Shown here one piece after another: positions 17,609-26,156 of a stretch of DNA of 64,000 nucleotides (position 1 is its first letter; each line of letters opens with the position of its first letter). The notes under the pieces are model-generated. The model saw only the letters and a program-made list of their open reading frames with translations, did no database searches and was not told the origin of the DNA. This DNA is from Flavobacteriales bacterium (GTDB lineage Bacteria; Bacteroidota; Bacteroidia; Flavobacteriales_G; Salibacteraceae). The DNA is taken from positions 62,001-126,000 of the forward strand of contig JABJJW010000004.1 of the NCBI GenBank assembly GCA_018660685.1, read 5' to 3'. The position numbers and the translations under genes are program-made.

Positions 17609-18775
17609 ATGTTTTTAGTCCGCATTTTTCCGATCTTCTTTCTTTCGTTGGTTGTCACTTTATCATCTTGCAAAAAGGATGAACCTGATCCGATCGATGA
17701 AACAGAGGATGTGCTTGCCGCATTCAGTGGAGACCCAACCACCATCATCTTTGGGGAAAGCGTGCAGTTTACGGATGAATCAACAGGGAACCCTACGTCA
17801 TGGTCTTGGAGTTTCGACGGAGGCACCCCTTCAACTTCTGACGAACAAAACCCTGTAGTCATCTATGATGAACCAGGTGTATTCAATGTGACCCTGGTGG
17901 CGGGAAACGAAGGTTCGGATAATCAAGCTTTAAAGTCAAGTTATATTACCGTGGAAGCACCTTCGTTTTTCACGGACCATATGTTCGACACATATACGAG
18001 TACAACAGACATCATTTATGGGGTGGACGAGGATGAACACACATTGATTGTTTATGAGCCTGAAAATGATCCTCGTACGAATCGACCAGTGATCATTTTA
18101 GCTGGTGATGGTGGGTTTGCAGGAAGCGATTTGAGCTTACTAGAACCATTTGCCGAAGAAATGACCAAGTATGGTTTTGTTGTGGCGATTGCACATTACA
18201 GATCAGGACCTACAAATACGGCATTGGAATATCAAACCATGTTGATTAAAGGTATTCAAGACACGAAGGCAATGGTTCGGTACTTCCGAGAAAAGGCCCA
18301 TGTATGGGGAGTTGACTCCAATCTAATCTTCCGGGGCGGACATGGAACCGGTGCAATTATCAGTTTAAAAGCAACATACTGGGACGAAAATGAACTTGAC
18401 GCAAGCGCACTAACGTTAATCAATAGCCTCGGAGGCCTTGAAGGCGATCAAGGGCATTCCGGTCATTCTAGTGACGTTCTAGGCATTGTTTCTCTTGCAG
18501 GAGGTATGTATGAATCAATTCAAACGATTGACGCCACAGATGCCGGAATATTTGCAGTTCATGGGACTATGGATTTCGATGTGCCATACGACCATGATAC
18601 GACCGCTAATGGCGACGATTTCTACGGCTCTTTACCAATCACACTGAAAGCGGACTCGGTTGGTTTGCCAAATGAACTCTTCACAATTCAAAATGGCTTT
18701 CACGATGCACCGCGCGAAAAAGTCAAGGATTACTCTAGCCTTCTGGCTGAGTTTCTAAAGTCAATTGCCGAATAA
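17609..18775 (+). CDS. Lipoprotein with PKD and alpha/beta-hydrolase domains, nucleophile Ser missing
   Basis: A 388-residue lipoprotein: lipobox TLSSC with Cys21, a PKD domain at about residues 35-115 (WSWSFDGGTPS), then an alpha/beta-hydrolase domain (about 140-385; PVIILAGDGGFAGS as the oxyanion-loop region). In carboxylesterases of this type the elbow reads GGHSAGA. Here it reads GGHGTGA, so the nucleophile position is Gly246. The acid (HGTMDFDVPY) and His (NGFHDAP) segments are retained. It may be a non-catalytic binding protein, or it may use another residue. The -7-like TACTTTAG precedes the gene. Confidence 0.82.
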   Translation: MFLVRIFPIFFLSLVVTLSSCKKDEPDPIDETEDVLAAFSGDPTTIIFGESVQFTDESTGNPTSWSWSFDGGTPSTSDEQNPVVIYDEPGVFNVTLVAGNEGSDNQALKSSYITVEAPSFFTDHMFDTYTSTTDIIYGVDEDEHTLIVYEPENDPRTNRPVIILAGDGGFAGSDLSLLEPFAEEMTKYGFVVAIAHYRSGPTNTALEYQTMLIKGIQDTKAMVRYFREKAHVWGVDSNLIFRGGHGTGAIISLKATYWDENELDASALTLINSLGGLEGDQGHSGHSSDVLGIVSLAGGMYESIQTIDATDAGIFAVHGTMDFDVPYDHDTTANGDDFYGSLPITLKADSVGLPNELFTIQNGFHDAPREKVKDYSSLLAEFLKSIAE

Positions 18776-18842
18776 AGACGATCCACTTTCACTTCGTGAT
18801 CAATGCAATTCATATCCGCTCAAATCATGATTTTAGCCACTC

Positions 18843-18862
18843 ATGTAAAGTATTTTTTACAT
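18843..18862. promoter_or_regulatory. Perfect inverted repeat upstream of the membrane/HTH operon
   Basis: ATGTAAA-N6-TTTACAT is a perfect 7-bp inverted repeat with centre-to-centre spacing close to one helical turn, fitting a dimeric helix-turn-helix protein. It lies 55 bp before the first gene of the operon and overlaps the probable -33 region. A CATCTTTG box at 18878-18885 resembles the Bacteroidota -7 element. The most economical reading is an autoregulatory site for the HTH protein encoded at 19361-19588. Confidence 0.5.
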
Positions 18863-18917
18863 TGTGTATAGTTTTATCATCTTTGTGCCTAATATATTTA
18901 ACTAATAATACACGAAA

Positions 18918-19361
18918 ATGACTTATCATGAAAAGCGGAGTGTCGTCCACATACTCAGCACCATCGCGCTAACAGCCACCTATTTTCCCTATGTAATGAA
19001 CAATTACATGACTCCAGGAATGAATACTGAAGAAATTCTGATCTTCTGGTCGAAAGCAATTCTCGTCCTCATTCCTGTTACGATCGTCGTGAAAATTGTC
19101 ATCATGATTTTGTTCAGCATTTTCAACGCGGTTGCGACGAGGGAAGAACTTCCGAAAACCGATGAACGTGACAGACTGATCGAATTGAAGGCGTCGCGAA
19201 ACTCTCAAATTGCGTTTGGACTCGGATTCGTAGGCGCTCTTGCTGCCATTGCATTGGGCAATTCAGTGACCATAATGTTTGTCTTCATGATTGGTGCGGG
19301 AGTATTCTCTGAGGTCATTGATCACCTCTCCCAGATATACTACTACAGAAGCGGAGTGTAA
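18918..19361 (+). CDS. Four-helix membrane protein paired with an HTH regulator
   Basis: A 147-residue protein with four predicted membrane helices and a cytoplasmic loop containing the conserved stretch [16 protein letters not shown], typical of DUF2178-like proteins. Such proteins are regularly encoded with a small XRE-family regulator, as here: the stop overlaps the ATG of the HTH gene by one base. The family's function is unknown; sensing of membrane state with the HTH as output is an inference from the pairing. Transcription probably starts downstream of the inverted repeat at 18843-18862. Confidence 0.75.
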   Translation: MTYHEKRSVVHILSTIALTATYFPYVMNNYMTPGMNTEEILIFWSKAILVLIPVTIVVKIVIMILFSIFNAVATREELPKTDERDRLIELKASRNSQIAFGLGFVGALAAIALGNSVTIMFVFMIGAGVFSEVIDHLSQIYYYRSGV

Positions 19362-19588
19362 TGGCAAAGCATAAGATTAATAACGAAATACGGAAACTGC
19401 GGTTCCTCACAGATGAGATGACTCAGGAGGAATTAGCAGACAAGGTCGGCGTTACCCGACAGACAATTATGGCCATTGAAAAAGGAAAGTACAGTCCGTC
19501 CCTCGAACTTGCTTTTCGAATTTCTGAAGTTTTCGAGGTCCCCTTAAACGAGGTTTTCACTTACGGGGACACCAAATCCAGTAAATAG
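19361..19588 (+). CDS. Small XRE-family (YozG/YgzD-like) DNA-binding protein
   Basis: A 75-residue protein that is essentially one Cro/CI-type helix-turn-helix. The two helices are [20 protein letters not shown], followed by [17 protein letters not shown] and [10 protein letters not shown], an arrangement diagnostic of the YozG/YgzD group. It has no sensor domain, so activity is probably controlled through its membrane partner encoded one base upstream. It likely binds the palindrome before the operon. Confidence 0.88.
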   Translation: MAKHKINNEIRKLRFLTDEMTQEELADKVGVTRQTIMAIEKGKYSPSLELAFRISEVFEVPLNEVFTYGDTKSSK

Positions 19589-19807
19589 ATGAGCCCCCAC
19601 ATTCTAAAAACCAATATTGGTGAGGCTCGAGAAGTGGCAGAAATTACTGACGCATTTCTCGCGCTTAAGTTCATCAGCAGCTGGTCGATCGATTTGGAAG
19701 ATGTAGACCGCGTGATGAAGATCCATACCCTCAAAGAAATCGATCAAAGCGAAATCATTGGATTTGTGCGAAACCTCGGTTATGAGTGTATGGATTTATC
19801 TGACTAG
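19589..19807 (+). CDS. Small ferredoxin-like-fold protein, unknown function
   Basis: A 72-residue protein whose ATG follows the HTH stop codon with no gap, so it belongs to the same operon. The beta-alpha-beta-like pattern (HILKTNIG, AREVAEITDAFLALKF, SSWSIDLED, RVMKIH, EIIGFVRNLGYECMDL) resembles heavy-metal-associated (HMA) domains, but the metal-binding CxxC loop is absent. It could bind another small ligand or a protein. Convergent with fabI, with a 4-bp gap. Confidence 0.65.
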   Translation: MSPHILKTNIGEAREVAEITDAFLALKFISSWSIDLEDVDRVMKIHTLKEIDQSEIIGFVRNLGYECMDLSD

Positions 19808-19811
19808 GAAT

Positions 19812-20612
19812 CTAAGACCATTTCTCCATGACCTTCGAAGAAATTCCCGTTGTGGAATACCCGCCATCGTGAAATAGATTCTGCATGGTCACGTATCTGC
19901 ACATGTCGCTGAAGAGCGTTACGCAGTAGTCTGCGCAAGAATCAGCATCTGCGTTTCCAAGAGGTGACATGTCTTCTGCAAAGTTGAAGAACTTGTCAAA
20001 ACCAGCGATTCCTGATCCTGCCGACGTCACTGTAGGCGACTGAGAAATCGTATTGACACGCACCTTGTTCCGTACTCCATAGTGATAACCAAAACTTCTT
20101 CCTATTGATTCGAGAGTCGCTTTTGCATCGGCCATGTCACTGTAGAAAGGATAGGCTTCTTGAGCAGCTATGTACGTAAGAGCCAAGATTGACCCCCAAT
20201 CTTTCATCGCATCCTGATCCCAAGCCACTTGCATCGTTTTGTGAAATGACAATGCTGAAATGTCCAATGTTTTTTGAAACCAGTCATGGTTTAGATCTGT
20301 GTAAGCTTTGTTCTTTCTAACGTTCGGCGACATGCCAATGGAATGCAGAACGAAGTCCAATTTTCCGCCAAGTTGCTCTTGTGCTTGAGTGAAGAGGTTG
20401 TTTAAATCCTCCATGCTAGTGGCATCTGCTGGAATTACAGTTGTTCCGCACTTCTCAGCCAATTCGTTGATCTTCCCCATTCGCAACGCAATTGGCGCGT
20501 TGGTCAGAACGAATTTGCCTCCTTGTTCATGAACTTTCTCTGCTACCTTCCAGGCAATTGATCTTTCATCCAGAGCTCCGAAAATGATTCCCTTTTTGTT
20601 CTCCAATAACAT
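19812..20612 (-). CDS. fabI: Enoyl-[acyl-carrier-protein] reductase FabI
   Basis: A 266-residue NADH-dependent enoyl-ACP reductase, which does the last step of each fatty acid elongation cycle. Motifs include the nucleotide-binding GALDERSIAW, the SIGMSP segment and the catalytic pair Tyr157-x6-Lys164 in the FabI spacing (YSDMADAK). The substrate-binding region after TISQSP is complete. It lies 38 bp downstream of recN on the same strand and may be co-transcribed with it. Confidence 0.95.
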   Translation of the reverse strand: MLLENKKGIIFGALDERSIAWKVAEKVHEQGGKFVLTNAPIALRMGKINELAEKCGTTVIPADATSMEDLNNLFTQAQEQLGGKLDFVLHSIGMSPNVRKNKAYTDLNHDWFQKTLDISALSFHKTMQVAWDQDAMKDWGSILALTYIAAQEAYPFYSDMADAKATLESIGRSFGYHYGVRNKVRVNTISQSPTVTSAGSGIAGFDKFFNFAEDMSPLGNADADSCADYCVTLFSDMCRYVTMQNLFHDGGYSTTGISSKVMEKWS

Positions 20613-20650
20613 ACTCCTGCTTGATTTAGTTAGATGGTAAATATAAAATC

Positions 20651-22309
20651 TTAGTTGAGACCGAGTAGCGATTTAGCGCTATCCAAAGCCGATTCATTCA
20701 GCTCATTTCCGCTGAACATACTCGCAATTTCTGAAACCCGCTCATCGCCAGTTAATTCTAATAGTCTCGAAATTGACTTATCCTGTTCTTCAATCTTTTT
20801 AATCTTAATATGATGTTCTCCTTTGGCAGCAACTCCGGGCAAATGTGTAACCGAAATCAATTGATAATTCGCGCTCAATTTCCGCATCAAAGTTCCAATC
20901 CGCTTAGCGACCTCCCCACTCACCCCAGTATCTATCTCATCAAATACCAGAGTAGGTGTTGCATCCGATTCGTTCAATACTCCTTTAATGGCCAAGGTGA
21001 GTCTCGCGACCTCACCACCGGAAGCCACTTTGTTAAGAGGAATGAGAAAATCGGATCCGTTCGCGTTAAACATAAACTGAACGGTATCCCATCCTCGTTG
21101 CCCCAACCGATCGCCTTTCTGAACATCGACGATGAGATGTGCTTTCGGCATTCCCAACTCTCTCACTTGTGACACAATCTTTTCACCAAATACGATACTA
21201 TGCTCCTTCCTTGAACTGTTAAGTTCATCTGCCAATTTGTTGCATGCTATTCGTAACTCGGCTTCCTTCGCTTCGAGAGCGCTCAGTTCTGAATCATACG
21301 ATTCTATTCCTTCAAGTTTGAGTTTGTATTCATCCTTCACTGACATAAGTTCCTCTACGCTTCCAACATTATGCTTATGCATCAATCGATTGAGGTCATC
21401 CAGAATGGTTCTTACCTCCTCCATCCGAGCTGGGTTTGCTTCTAAATTCGATGCTAGGCCGTCCGTTTCCATCTCTACATCATCCATTTCGATTAGAATC
21501 GACTGGAGCCTTGATTGGAGATCTTTGAATTGTTGGGATAGTTCAGCGATAGAATTCATTGAACTCACCGCAATTTTAATGGCTTGTTGTGCCCCTTGAT
21601 CCTCAGAACCCAGGGCATCTTTCACCGTGCTAAGTGCTCTCTTAATGTCTTCTGCGTGCTCGAGTTGATTGAACTCCTCTTCCGCTTTTAGTGCACCATC
21701 CCCGTCTAGAGAAGCCTCTTGAAGCTCATCAAACTGAAACTGGAAATAATCCTGATCCCTTCTTACTTGAGCAGCCGCGTCCTTCATTTGCTCGATCTGC
21801 TTGCCAAGGGATTGCAAAGAGCGATAACTCTGCTTATACAGATCCAGATTGTTGAGGTTTCCAGCGAACAGATCTAATTTTTCCACTTGATATTCCGTGG
21901 AAAGCAATTCCAAATTTTCAGATTGACCGTGAATGTCTACTAGCAAAACGCCAACCTGTTTTAATGTGGCGAGGCTCACTGGACTATCATTCACAAAAGC
22001 CCTGCTTCTACCTGTTCGAAGAAGTTCTCTTCTCAAAATCAGCTCGCTGAGATTGTCGAGGCCATTCTCTTCTAAGAAGTGTTCGACCAATTCCGAAAAA
22101 CTACTGAACGTCGCTTCGACAACACACTTCTCCTGGCCGTGCCTTATAGAGTCGTAATTGGCACGGCTTCCAAGAACAAGCGAAAATGCTTCGAGTAGGA
22201 TGGACTTTCCTGCACCTGTTTCCCCAGTAATAACCGTGAAGCCATTCTTGAATTCGAGCTCTGATTGCTCGATCAGCGCATAATTCCGTATGGATAACCT
22301 GCTCAACAT
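20651..22309 (-). CDS. recN: DNA repair protein RecN
   Basis: A 552-residue SMC-like ATPase for double-strand-break repair. The N-terminal part has NYALIEQSELEF and Walker A TGETGAGKS; the middle ~300 residues are coiled coil (EQLEHAEDIKRAL-like charged heptads); the C-terminal part has the signature ASGGEVARLTLAIK and Walker B TLVFDEIDTGVSGE. Start at ATG 22309 (MLSRLSIRNYAL), which matches RecN; the frame is open upstream to 22342 without homology. Divergent from the acyltransferase gene. Confidence 0.95.
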   Translation of the reverse strand: MLSRLSIRNYALIEQSELEFKNGFTVITGETGAGKSILLEAFSLVLGSRANYDSIRHGQEKCVVEATFSSFSELVEHFLEENGLDNLSELILRRELLRTGRSRAFVNDSPVSLATLKQVGVLLVDIHGQSENLELLSTEYQVEKLDLFAGNLNNLDLYKQSYRSLQSLGKQIEQMKDAAAQVRRDQDYFQFQFDELQEASLDGDGALKAEEEFNQLEHAEDIKRALSTVKDALGSEDQGAQQAIKIAVSSMNSIAELSQQFKDLQSRLQSILIEMDDVEMETDGLASNLEANPARMEEVRTILDDLNRLMHKHNVGSVEELMSVKDEYKLKLEGIESYDSELSALEAKEAELRIACNKLADELNSSRKEHSIVFGEKIVSQVRELGMPKAHLIVDVQKGDRLGQRGWDTVQFMFNANGSDFLIPLNKVASGGEVARLTLAIKGVLNESDATPTLVFDEIDTGVSGEVAKRIGTLMRKLSANYQLISVTHLPGVAAKGEHHIKIKKIEEQDKSISRLLELTGDERVSEIASMFSGNELNESALDSAKSLLGLN

Positions 22310-22360
22310 TGTGGTTAACAAAGCTAAGTTTAGCGTTATCATTTTGCTGTACTGGAAGAA

Positions 22361-22368
22361 TATTTTTG
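22361..22368 (+). promoter_or_regulatory. Candidate -7 box of the acyltransferase gene
   Basis: TATTTTTG matches TAnnTTTG exactly, 10 bp before the ATG at 22379. A TTTTG at 22342-22346 could serve as the -33 element, although the 14-bp gap is shorter than usual. Confidence 0.4.
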
Positions 22369-22378
22369 CACAATCTTT

Positions 22379-23242
22379 ATGACCATCCTACTACTCCTTT
22401 TCTGGATTCTTTCGAAACTACCAACTCGGGTCCTATATTTTATCAGCGACTTAATTGCCTTTGTGCTGCATACCGTTGTCAAGTACCGTCGCGATGTGGT
22501 AGAGGAGAACTTGAAGTATGCATTTCCTGAAAAAAGTGAATTAGAAAGGAAGGCCATTTCCAAAGAGTTTTACGTCTCGCTTTCAGATCAAATATTGGAG
22601 ACGGTTAAACTTCAGAGCATTGGCGCAGACGAATTGTTGTATCGCTGCCAATTTGTGAATCCTGAAGTGCTCCAAAAGTTTGACGACAACAATGAAAATG
22701 TAATTGTCATGATGGGTCATTCAGGAAACTGGGAATGGTGCGGTGCTGCAACTGAACTTCAGTATGACTTCAAGGTCCTACCGGTATACAGAAGAGTCAA
22801 GAATCGAGTCATCAACCAATATTTCTACCGACTGAGGTCTCGATTTGATTCAAAACCCATTCTCGACAAGGTTGCATTTCAAGCCATTGGCAATGTTAAA
22901 GAGCCGCATGCCGTGGCTTTACTTGCGGATCAAACACCGTCAGCAAGAAAAGGGTGGTGGTTAGACTTCCTAAATCAAAGAACTCCATTTTATCGTGGAG
23001 CGGAAGTGCTGTCGAATCGGCTGAAATATGGCGTTGTTTTCGCCCACATCCGTCATCCGAAAAGAGGGGCGTACGAGATCGTGTTCGAGGAATACAAAGG
23101 AGATGCATCGGAGAGATTTGCACTGACAAAAGCTTTTGTCGAATTTCTTGAGAAGGAAATTGTGCTTCATCCTGCCAACTGGCTTTGGTCACATAAGCGA
23201 TGGAAGCATCAGCCAAACTCGAACAACATAATAATCGACTAG
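22379..23242 (+). CDS. Lysophospholipid/lipid A acyltransferase (LpxL/HtrB family)
   Basis: A 287-residue inner-membrane acyltransferase with one N-terminal membrane helix (LLLLFWILSKLPTRVLYF) and the family pattern HSGNWE (HxxxxE catalytic dyad) near residue 118. Further motifs are VYRRVKNRVINQ and LLADQTPSARKGWW, and a C-terminal WLWSHKRWKH segment. Such enzymes add secondary acyl chains to lipid A in the Gram-negative inner membrane; in Bacteroidota some make ornithine- or amino-lipids, so the acceptor is not certain. The 3' end overlaps the convergent DUF4294 gene by 4 bp. Confidence 0.9.
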   Translation: MTILLLLFWILSKLPTRVLYFISDLIAFVLHTVVKYRRDVVEENLKYAFPEKSELERKAISKEFYVSLSDQILETVKLQSIGADELLYRCQFVNPEVLQKFDDNNENVIVMMGHSGNWEWCGAATELQYDFKVLPVYRRVKNRVINQYFYRLRSRFDSKPILDKVAFQAIGNVKEPHAVALLADQTPSARKGWWLDFLNQRTPFYRGAEVLSNRLKYGVVFAHIRHPKRGAYEIVFEEYKGDASERFALTKAFVEFLEKEIVLHPANWLWSHKRWKHQPNSNNIIID

Positions 23243-23841
23243 ATCACGCCAGCTTCAACGAGATGGATAATGCTTTCAATTTCAGCATCTTCACCACTAG
23301 CGTCATATCTACTCTTGAGGTTTTGACCAAACAGCTTTGAGATGGATTGCCACAGAAAGGCGGATATATTTCCTCGGAACTCTTGTACAATTTCATAACT
23401 CGTTTCGCCAGTTTCACGGTCGATGAGTTTGACTAAGATTCGACCCTGTGTCGTCGTCATGTTCTTGATCTCGTCTCCGTACTGAGAGAGTAATTCCTTC
23501 TCAATCTTCTTGAAATACTTCTTTCGTTCCCGATCGGTTTCCGCTTCTTCAATTTGACCGGAGTACTTCTCCAAGAGTTCAGCCGCCAGTTTAGCATATG
23601 GATAAACCTTTTTGACGTTGAATTTTAATCGTTCCCATCTGCGCTTTTCATAGTCGCTTCTAAAGCGCTTTTCCTCTACAATAGTTACATGTGGTAGGTA
23701 TTTAACTGGGAAAGTATCTCCGTCAATGATCTCGGCCAGAACTGTAAATCCTTGATGAGCGGCTTGAGCATTCAAGGGTTGTGCATCCAGGAATGAGGTG
23801 AAGAGAAATAGAGAAAATGCTATGAACGCGACTTTCGGCAT
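23239..23841 (-). CDS. DUF4294 family secreted protein
   Basis: A 200-residue protein with a signal peptide (VAFIAFSLFLFTSFLDAQ) and a DUF4294 domain over the remainder. Conserved features include DGDTFPVKYLP, the basic stretch YEKRRWERLKFNVKKVYPYAKLA (in part) and FRGNISAFLWQSISKLFG. The family is common in Bacteroidota and has no known function; its export suggests a periplasmic or surface role. ATG 23841 (MPKVAFI) is preferred over 23865. It follows accC on the same strand with a 42-bp gap, so it may be the last gene of that operon. Confidence 0.8.
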   Translation of the reverse strand: MPKVAFIAFSLFLFTSFLDAQPLNAQAAHQGFTVLAEIIDGDTFPVKYLPHVTIVEEKRFRSDYEKRRWERLKFNVKKVYPYAKLAAELLEKYSGQIEEAETDRERKKYFKKIEKELLSQYGDEIKNMTTTQGRILVKLIDRETGETSYEIVQEFRGNISAFLWQSISKLFGQNLKSRYDASGEDAEIESIIHLVEAGVI

Positions 23842-23883
23842 GCCTATATTAGATTCAAAGGTCATACCAAAATAACGAGAGTT

Positions 23884-25368
23884 CTACAATAATCGTTTTC
23901 GGTTGCTCTTCCATTTCGACCGACTACTCGAATCGACAGTCGTGTTGGTTTGCTCCTGTGCTGAATCAATCATTCCAATAAATGCGGCTGCTGCAATAGA
24001 GATGTCCTCATCCTTAGAGTCGAGCATTTCAGGACTAAAGTGATCCTGAACAAAGTGGGTATCAAAATTTCCTGAAGTAAAGGCCTCATGGTTGATCGCC
24101 AACTTGCAAAAGTCCAGCGTGGTTGTGACACCCGTAATTTCGAATTCCTCTATCGCCCGTGTCATTCGATCAATAGCTTCCTCTCTGGTCGATGCATAAG
24201 TGATCAATTTGGCGATCATCGGATCATAGTAAATCGGAATATCCATTCCTTCCTCAAACCCATCATCCACTCTAATTCCTGTGCCTTGAGGTCGTCTGTA
24301 TGTGCTCAGTGTTCCGATGTCTGGTAAAAAGTTGTTTTGTGGATTCTCCGCATAGACACGAACCTCGAGTGCATGACCATTAATTTCTAGGTCGTCTTGC
24401 GAAAATGCAAGCTTTTCTCCTCGGGCCACAAGAATTTGTTGTTTGACAAGGTCGATTCCTGTGATCATTTCTGATACCGGGTGCTCAACTTGTAGCCTCG
24501 TGTTCATTTCAAGGAAGAAAAAGTTGTGTTTGTCATCTAGCAAGAACTCCACCGTACCAGCACCAATATAGTTGCATGCCAACGCCAATTGCACAGCACA
24601 CTCTCCCATCTCTTTTCTGAGCTCAGGAGTTAAGACACTTGATGGCGCTTCTTCCACCACCTTTTGGTGTCGCCGCTGGATGCTGCATTCTCTTTCGAAC
24701 AAATACACACAGTTTCCGTGTTGATCGGCAAGAATTTGAATTTCAATGTGCCGGGGAGATTTCACATATCGTTCGATAAATACACTCGGATCACCAAAGG
24801 CAGATTTGGCTTCGCTCATCGCCAACTTGAGTTGCTCCTCTATTTGGTCAATTTCGTCAACTGCTCGCATTCCTTTTCCTCCTCCACCTGCTGACGCTTT
24901 GATCAAAAGAGGAAACCCAACGCCTTGTGCCACTTTCTTGGCTTCTTCCAAATCACTGATCGCACCTTCGGAACCAGGAACAAGCGGCACCTCACTTTTC
25001 ATTGCTGTTTCTTTCGCAGCAAGCTTATCACCCATCACTTCCATTGACTCCGCTGAAGGGCCAATGAGGATAATTCCTTCTTTTTCTAATCGTCGAGCAA
25101 ATTCTGAATTCTCGGATAGGAAGCCGTAACCAGGATGAACTCCATCCGAGTTGGTTTTTTTCGCAACCTCAATGATCTTATCTATTCTTAAATAAGATTC
25201 AGAAGATGCTGGAGGACCAATGCAAAATGCTTCATCCGCATATTGCACAAAGAGTGCGTTGCGATCTGCTTCTGAAAAAACCGCGACCGTTTGAATTCCC
25301 ATTTCTCGACAAGTACGCATGATACGCAGGGCAATCTCTCCTCTATTTGCTATAAGTATCTTCTTCAT
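23884..25368 (-). CDS. accC: Acetyl-/acyl-CoA carboxylase biotin carboxylase subunit
   Basis: A 494-residue ATP-grasp biotin carboxylase. Seen are IANRGEIALRIMRTCRE, the glycine-rich ASAGGGGKGMR loop, ECSIQRRHQKV, EMNTRLQVEHPVSE with metal-binding Glu and Asn, and a C-terminal domain (VYAENPQNNFLPDIG). It carboxylates biotin on a carrier protein; neither an AccB nor a carboxyltransferase gene lies next to it, so acetyl-CoA versus propionyl-CoA carboxylase is undecided. Its ATG overlaps the preceding outer-membrane protein gene by 4 bp (ATGA). Confidence 0.9.
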   Translation of the reverse strand: MKKILIANRGEIALRIMRTCREMGIQTVAVFSEADRNALFVQYADEAFCIGPPASSESYLRIDKIIEVAKKTNSDGVHPGYGFLSENSEFARRLEKEGIILIGPSAESMEVMGDKLAAKETAMKSEVPLVPGSEGAISDLEEAKKVAQGVGFPLLIKASAGGGGKGMRAVDEIDQIEEQLKLAMSEAKSAFGDPSVFIERYVKSPRHIEIQILADQHGNCVYLFERECSIQRRHQKVVEEAPSSVLTPELRKEMGECAVQLALACNYIGAGTVEFLLDDKHNFFFLEMNTRLQVEHPVSEMITGIDLVKQQILVARGEKLAFSQDDLEINGHALEVRVYAENPQNNFLPDIGTLSTYRRPQGTGIRVDDGFEEGMDIPIYYDPMIAKLITYASTREEAIDRMTRAIEEFEITGVTTTLDFCKLAINHEAFTSGNFDTHFVQDHFSPEMLDSKDEDISIAAAAFIGMIDSAQEQTNTTVDSSSRSKWKSNRKRLL

Positions 25369-26156
25369 TGTCCAAGTCTAAATGAGATGCTAAACCGGTT
25401 ATAATTATTGACAAACACGCTAGTGCTTGTATTGGAATTCACATCTGTAAAATAGATGTTGGTGGGATTAACGCCTATCATGTAATTGAATGCAACTCCG
25501 CGAAAATGCAACCCAAATCGGGCAACTGCAAGATTCCAAGCCAACATTCCTTTGTAATCAGTTCTCTTATATCCATACAGAAAGTTCATAAAGAGAGGTG
25601 CCATCACCCTGTTGACTCCAGCGGAAAAAGTCAATCCAAAACCTTTCGTGTTTTCTAGAGTCGATCCTTGAAGTAAATTCAGACTGAGCAAGGCGCCAAT
25701 TTCAGAATGGAAAATGCCAATATCCCCTTCTCTTGTGTTAAAGTAGATACCCGAGTTGAACTCGGCATCGGTTACAGGAACTGGAGAATACTGAACCTCC
25801 CTAGTCTTATTCGTAATGTCTACGAGAGACAATGAAACGTTTAGCGGGATATCTAACGAAAGCGAGGCACTATTACCCCATTCTATCATCCTAAGCCGCG
25901 GCTCATAACCTGCTGTGGCAATTCCAAAAACCCTGTTGAAAATCGGTTCTGGATAAGCCAATCCTGATTTTACCTTGTGGATGGTGGCTAATTGAGGAGA
26001 ACGCGTAAAATGGCTGAAAAGGGAAAAATTCAATTCATGACGGATCGCTGACTGTGGGTGCTTTGGATTGAATAAATAGGTCTGTCCAATTCCATCCCCA
26101 ACCCCAAGAAAAAGAAGCACAATTACAAGTCCGATGGCGGTGATGTGATGCTTCAA
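25365..26156 (-). CDS. Putative outer-membrane beta-barrel protein
   Basis: A 263-residue protein with a signal peptide (LVIVLLFLGVGDGIGQ). Alternating amphipathic strands rich in Asn, Gly and aromatics (FNPKHPQSAIRHELNFSLFS in part, GYEPRLRMIEWGNSASLSL) lead to a C-terminus NRFSISFRLGQ, which looks like a terminal barrel strand. No family is recognised. It is translationally coupled to the lipoprotein gene upstream (4-bp overlap) and to accC downstream (4-bp overlap), so it probably acts with the lipoprotein and the protease of the same operon. Confidence 0.7.
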   Translation of the reverse strand: MKHHITAIGLVIVLLFLGVGDGIGQTYLFNPKHPQSAIRHELNFSLFSHFTRSPQLATIHKVKSGLAYPEPIFNRVFGIATAGYEPRLRMIEWGNSASLSLDIPLNVSLSLVDITNKTREVQYSPVPVTDAEFNSGIYFNTREGDIGIFHSEIGALLSLNLLQGSTLENTKGFGLTFSAGVNRVMAPLFMNFLYGYKRTDYKGMLAWNLAVARFGLHFRGVAFNYMIGVNPTNIYFTDVNSNTSTSVFVNNYNRFSISFRLGQ

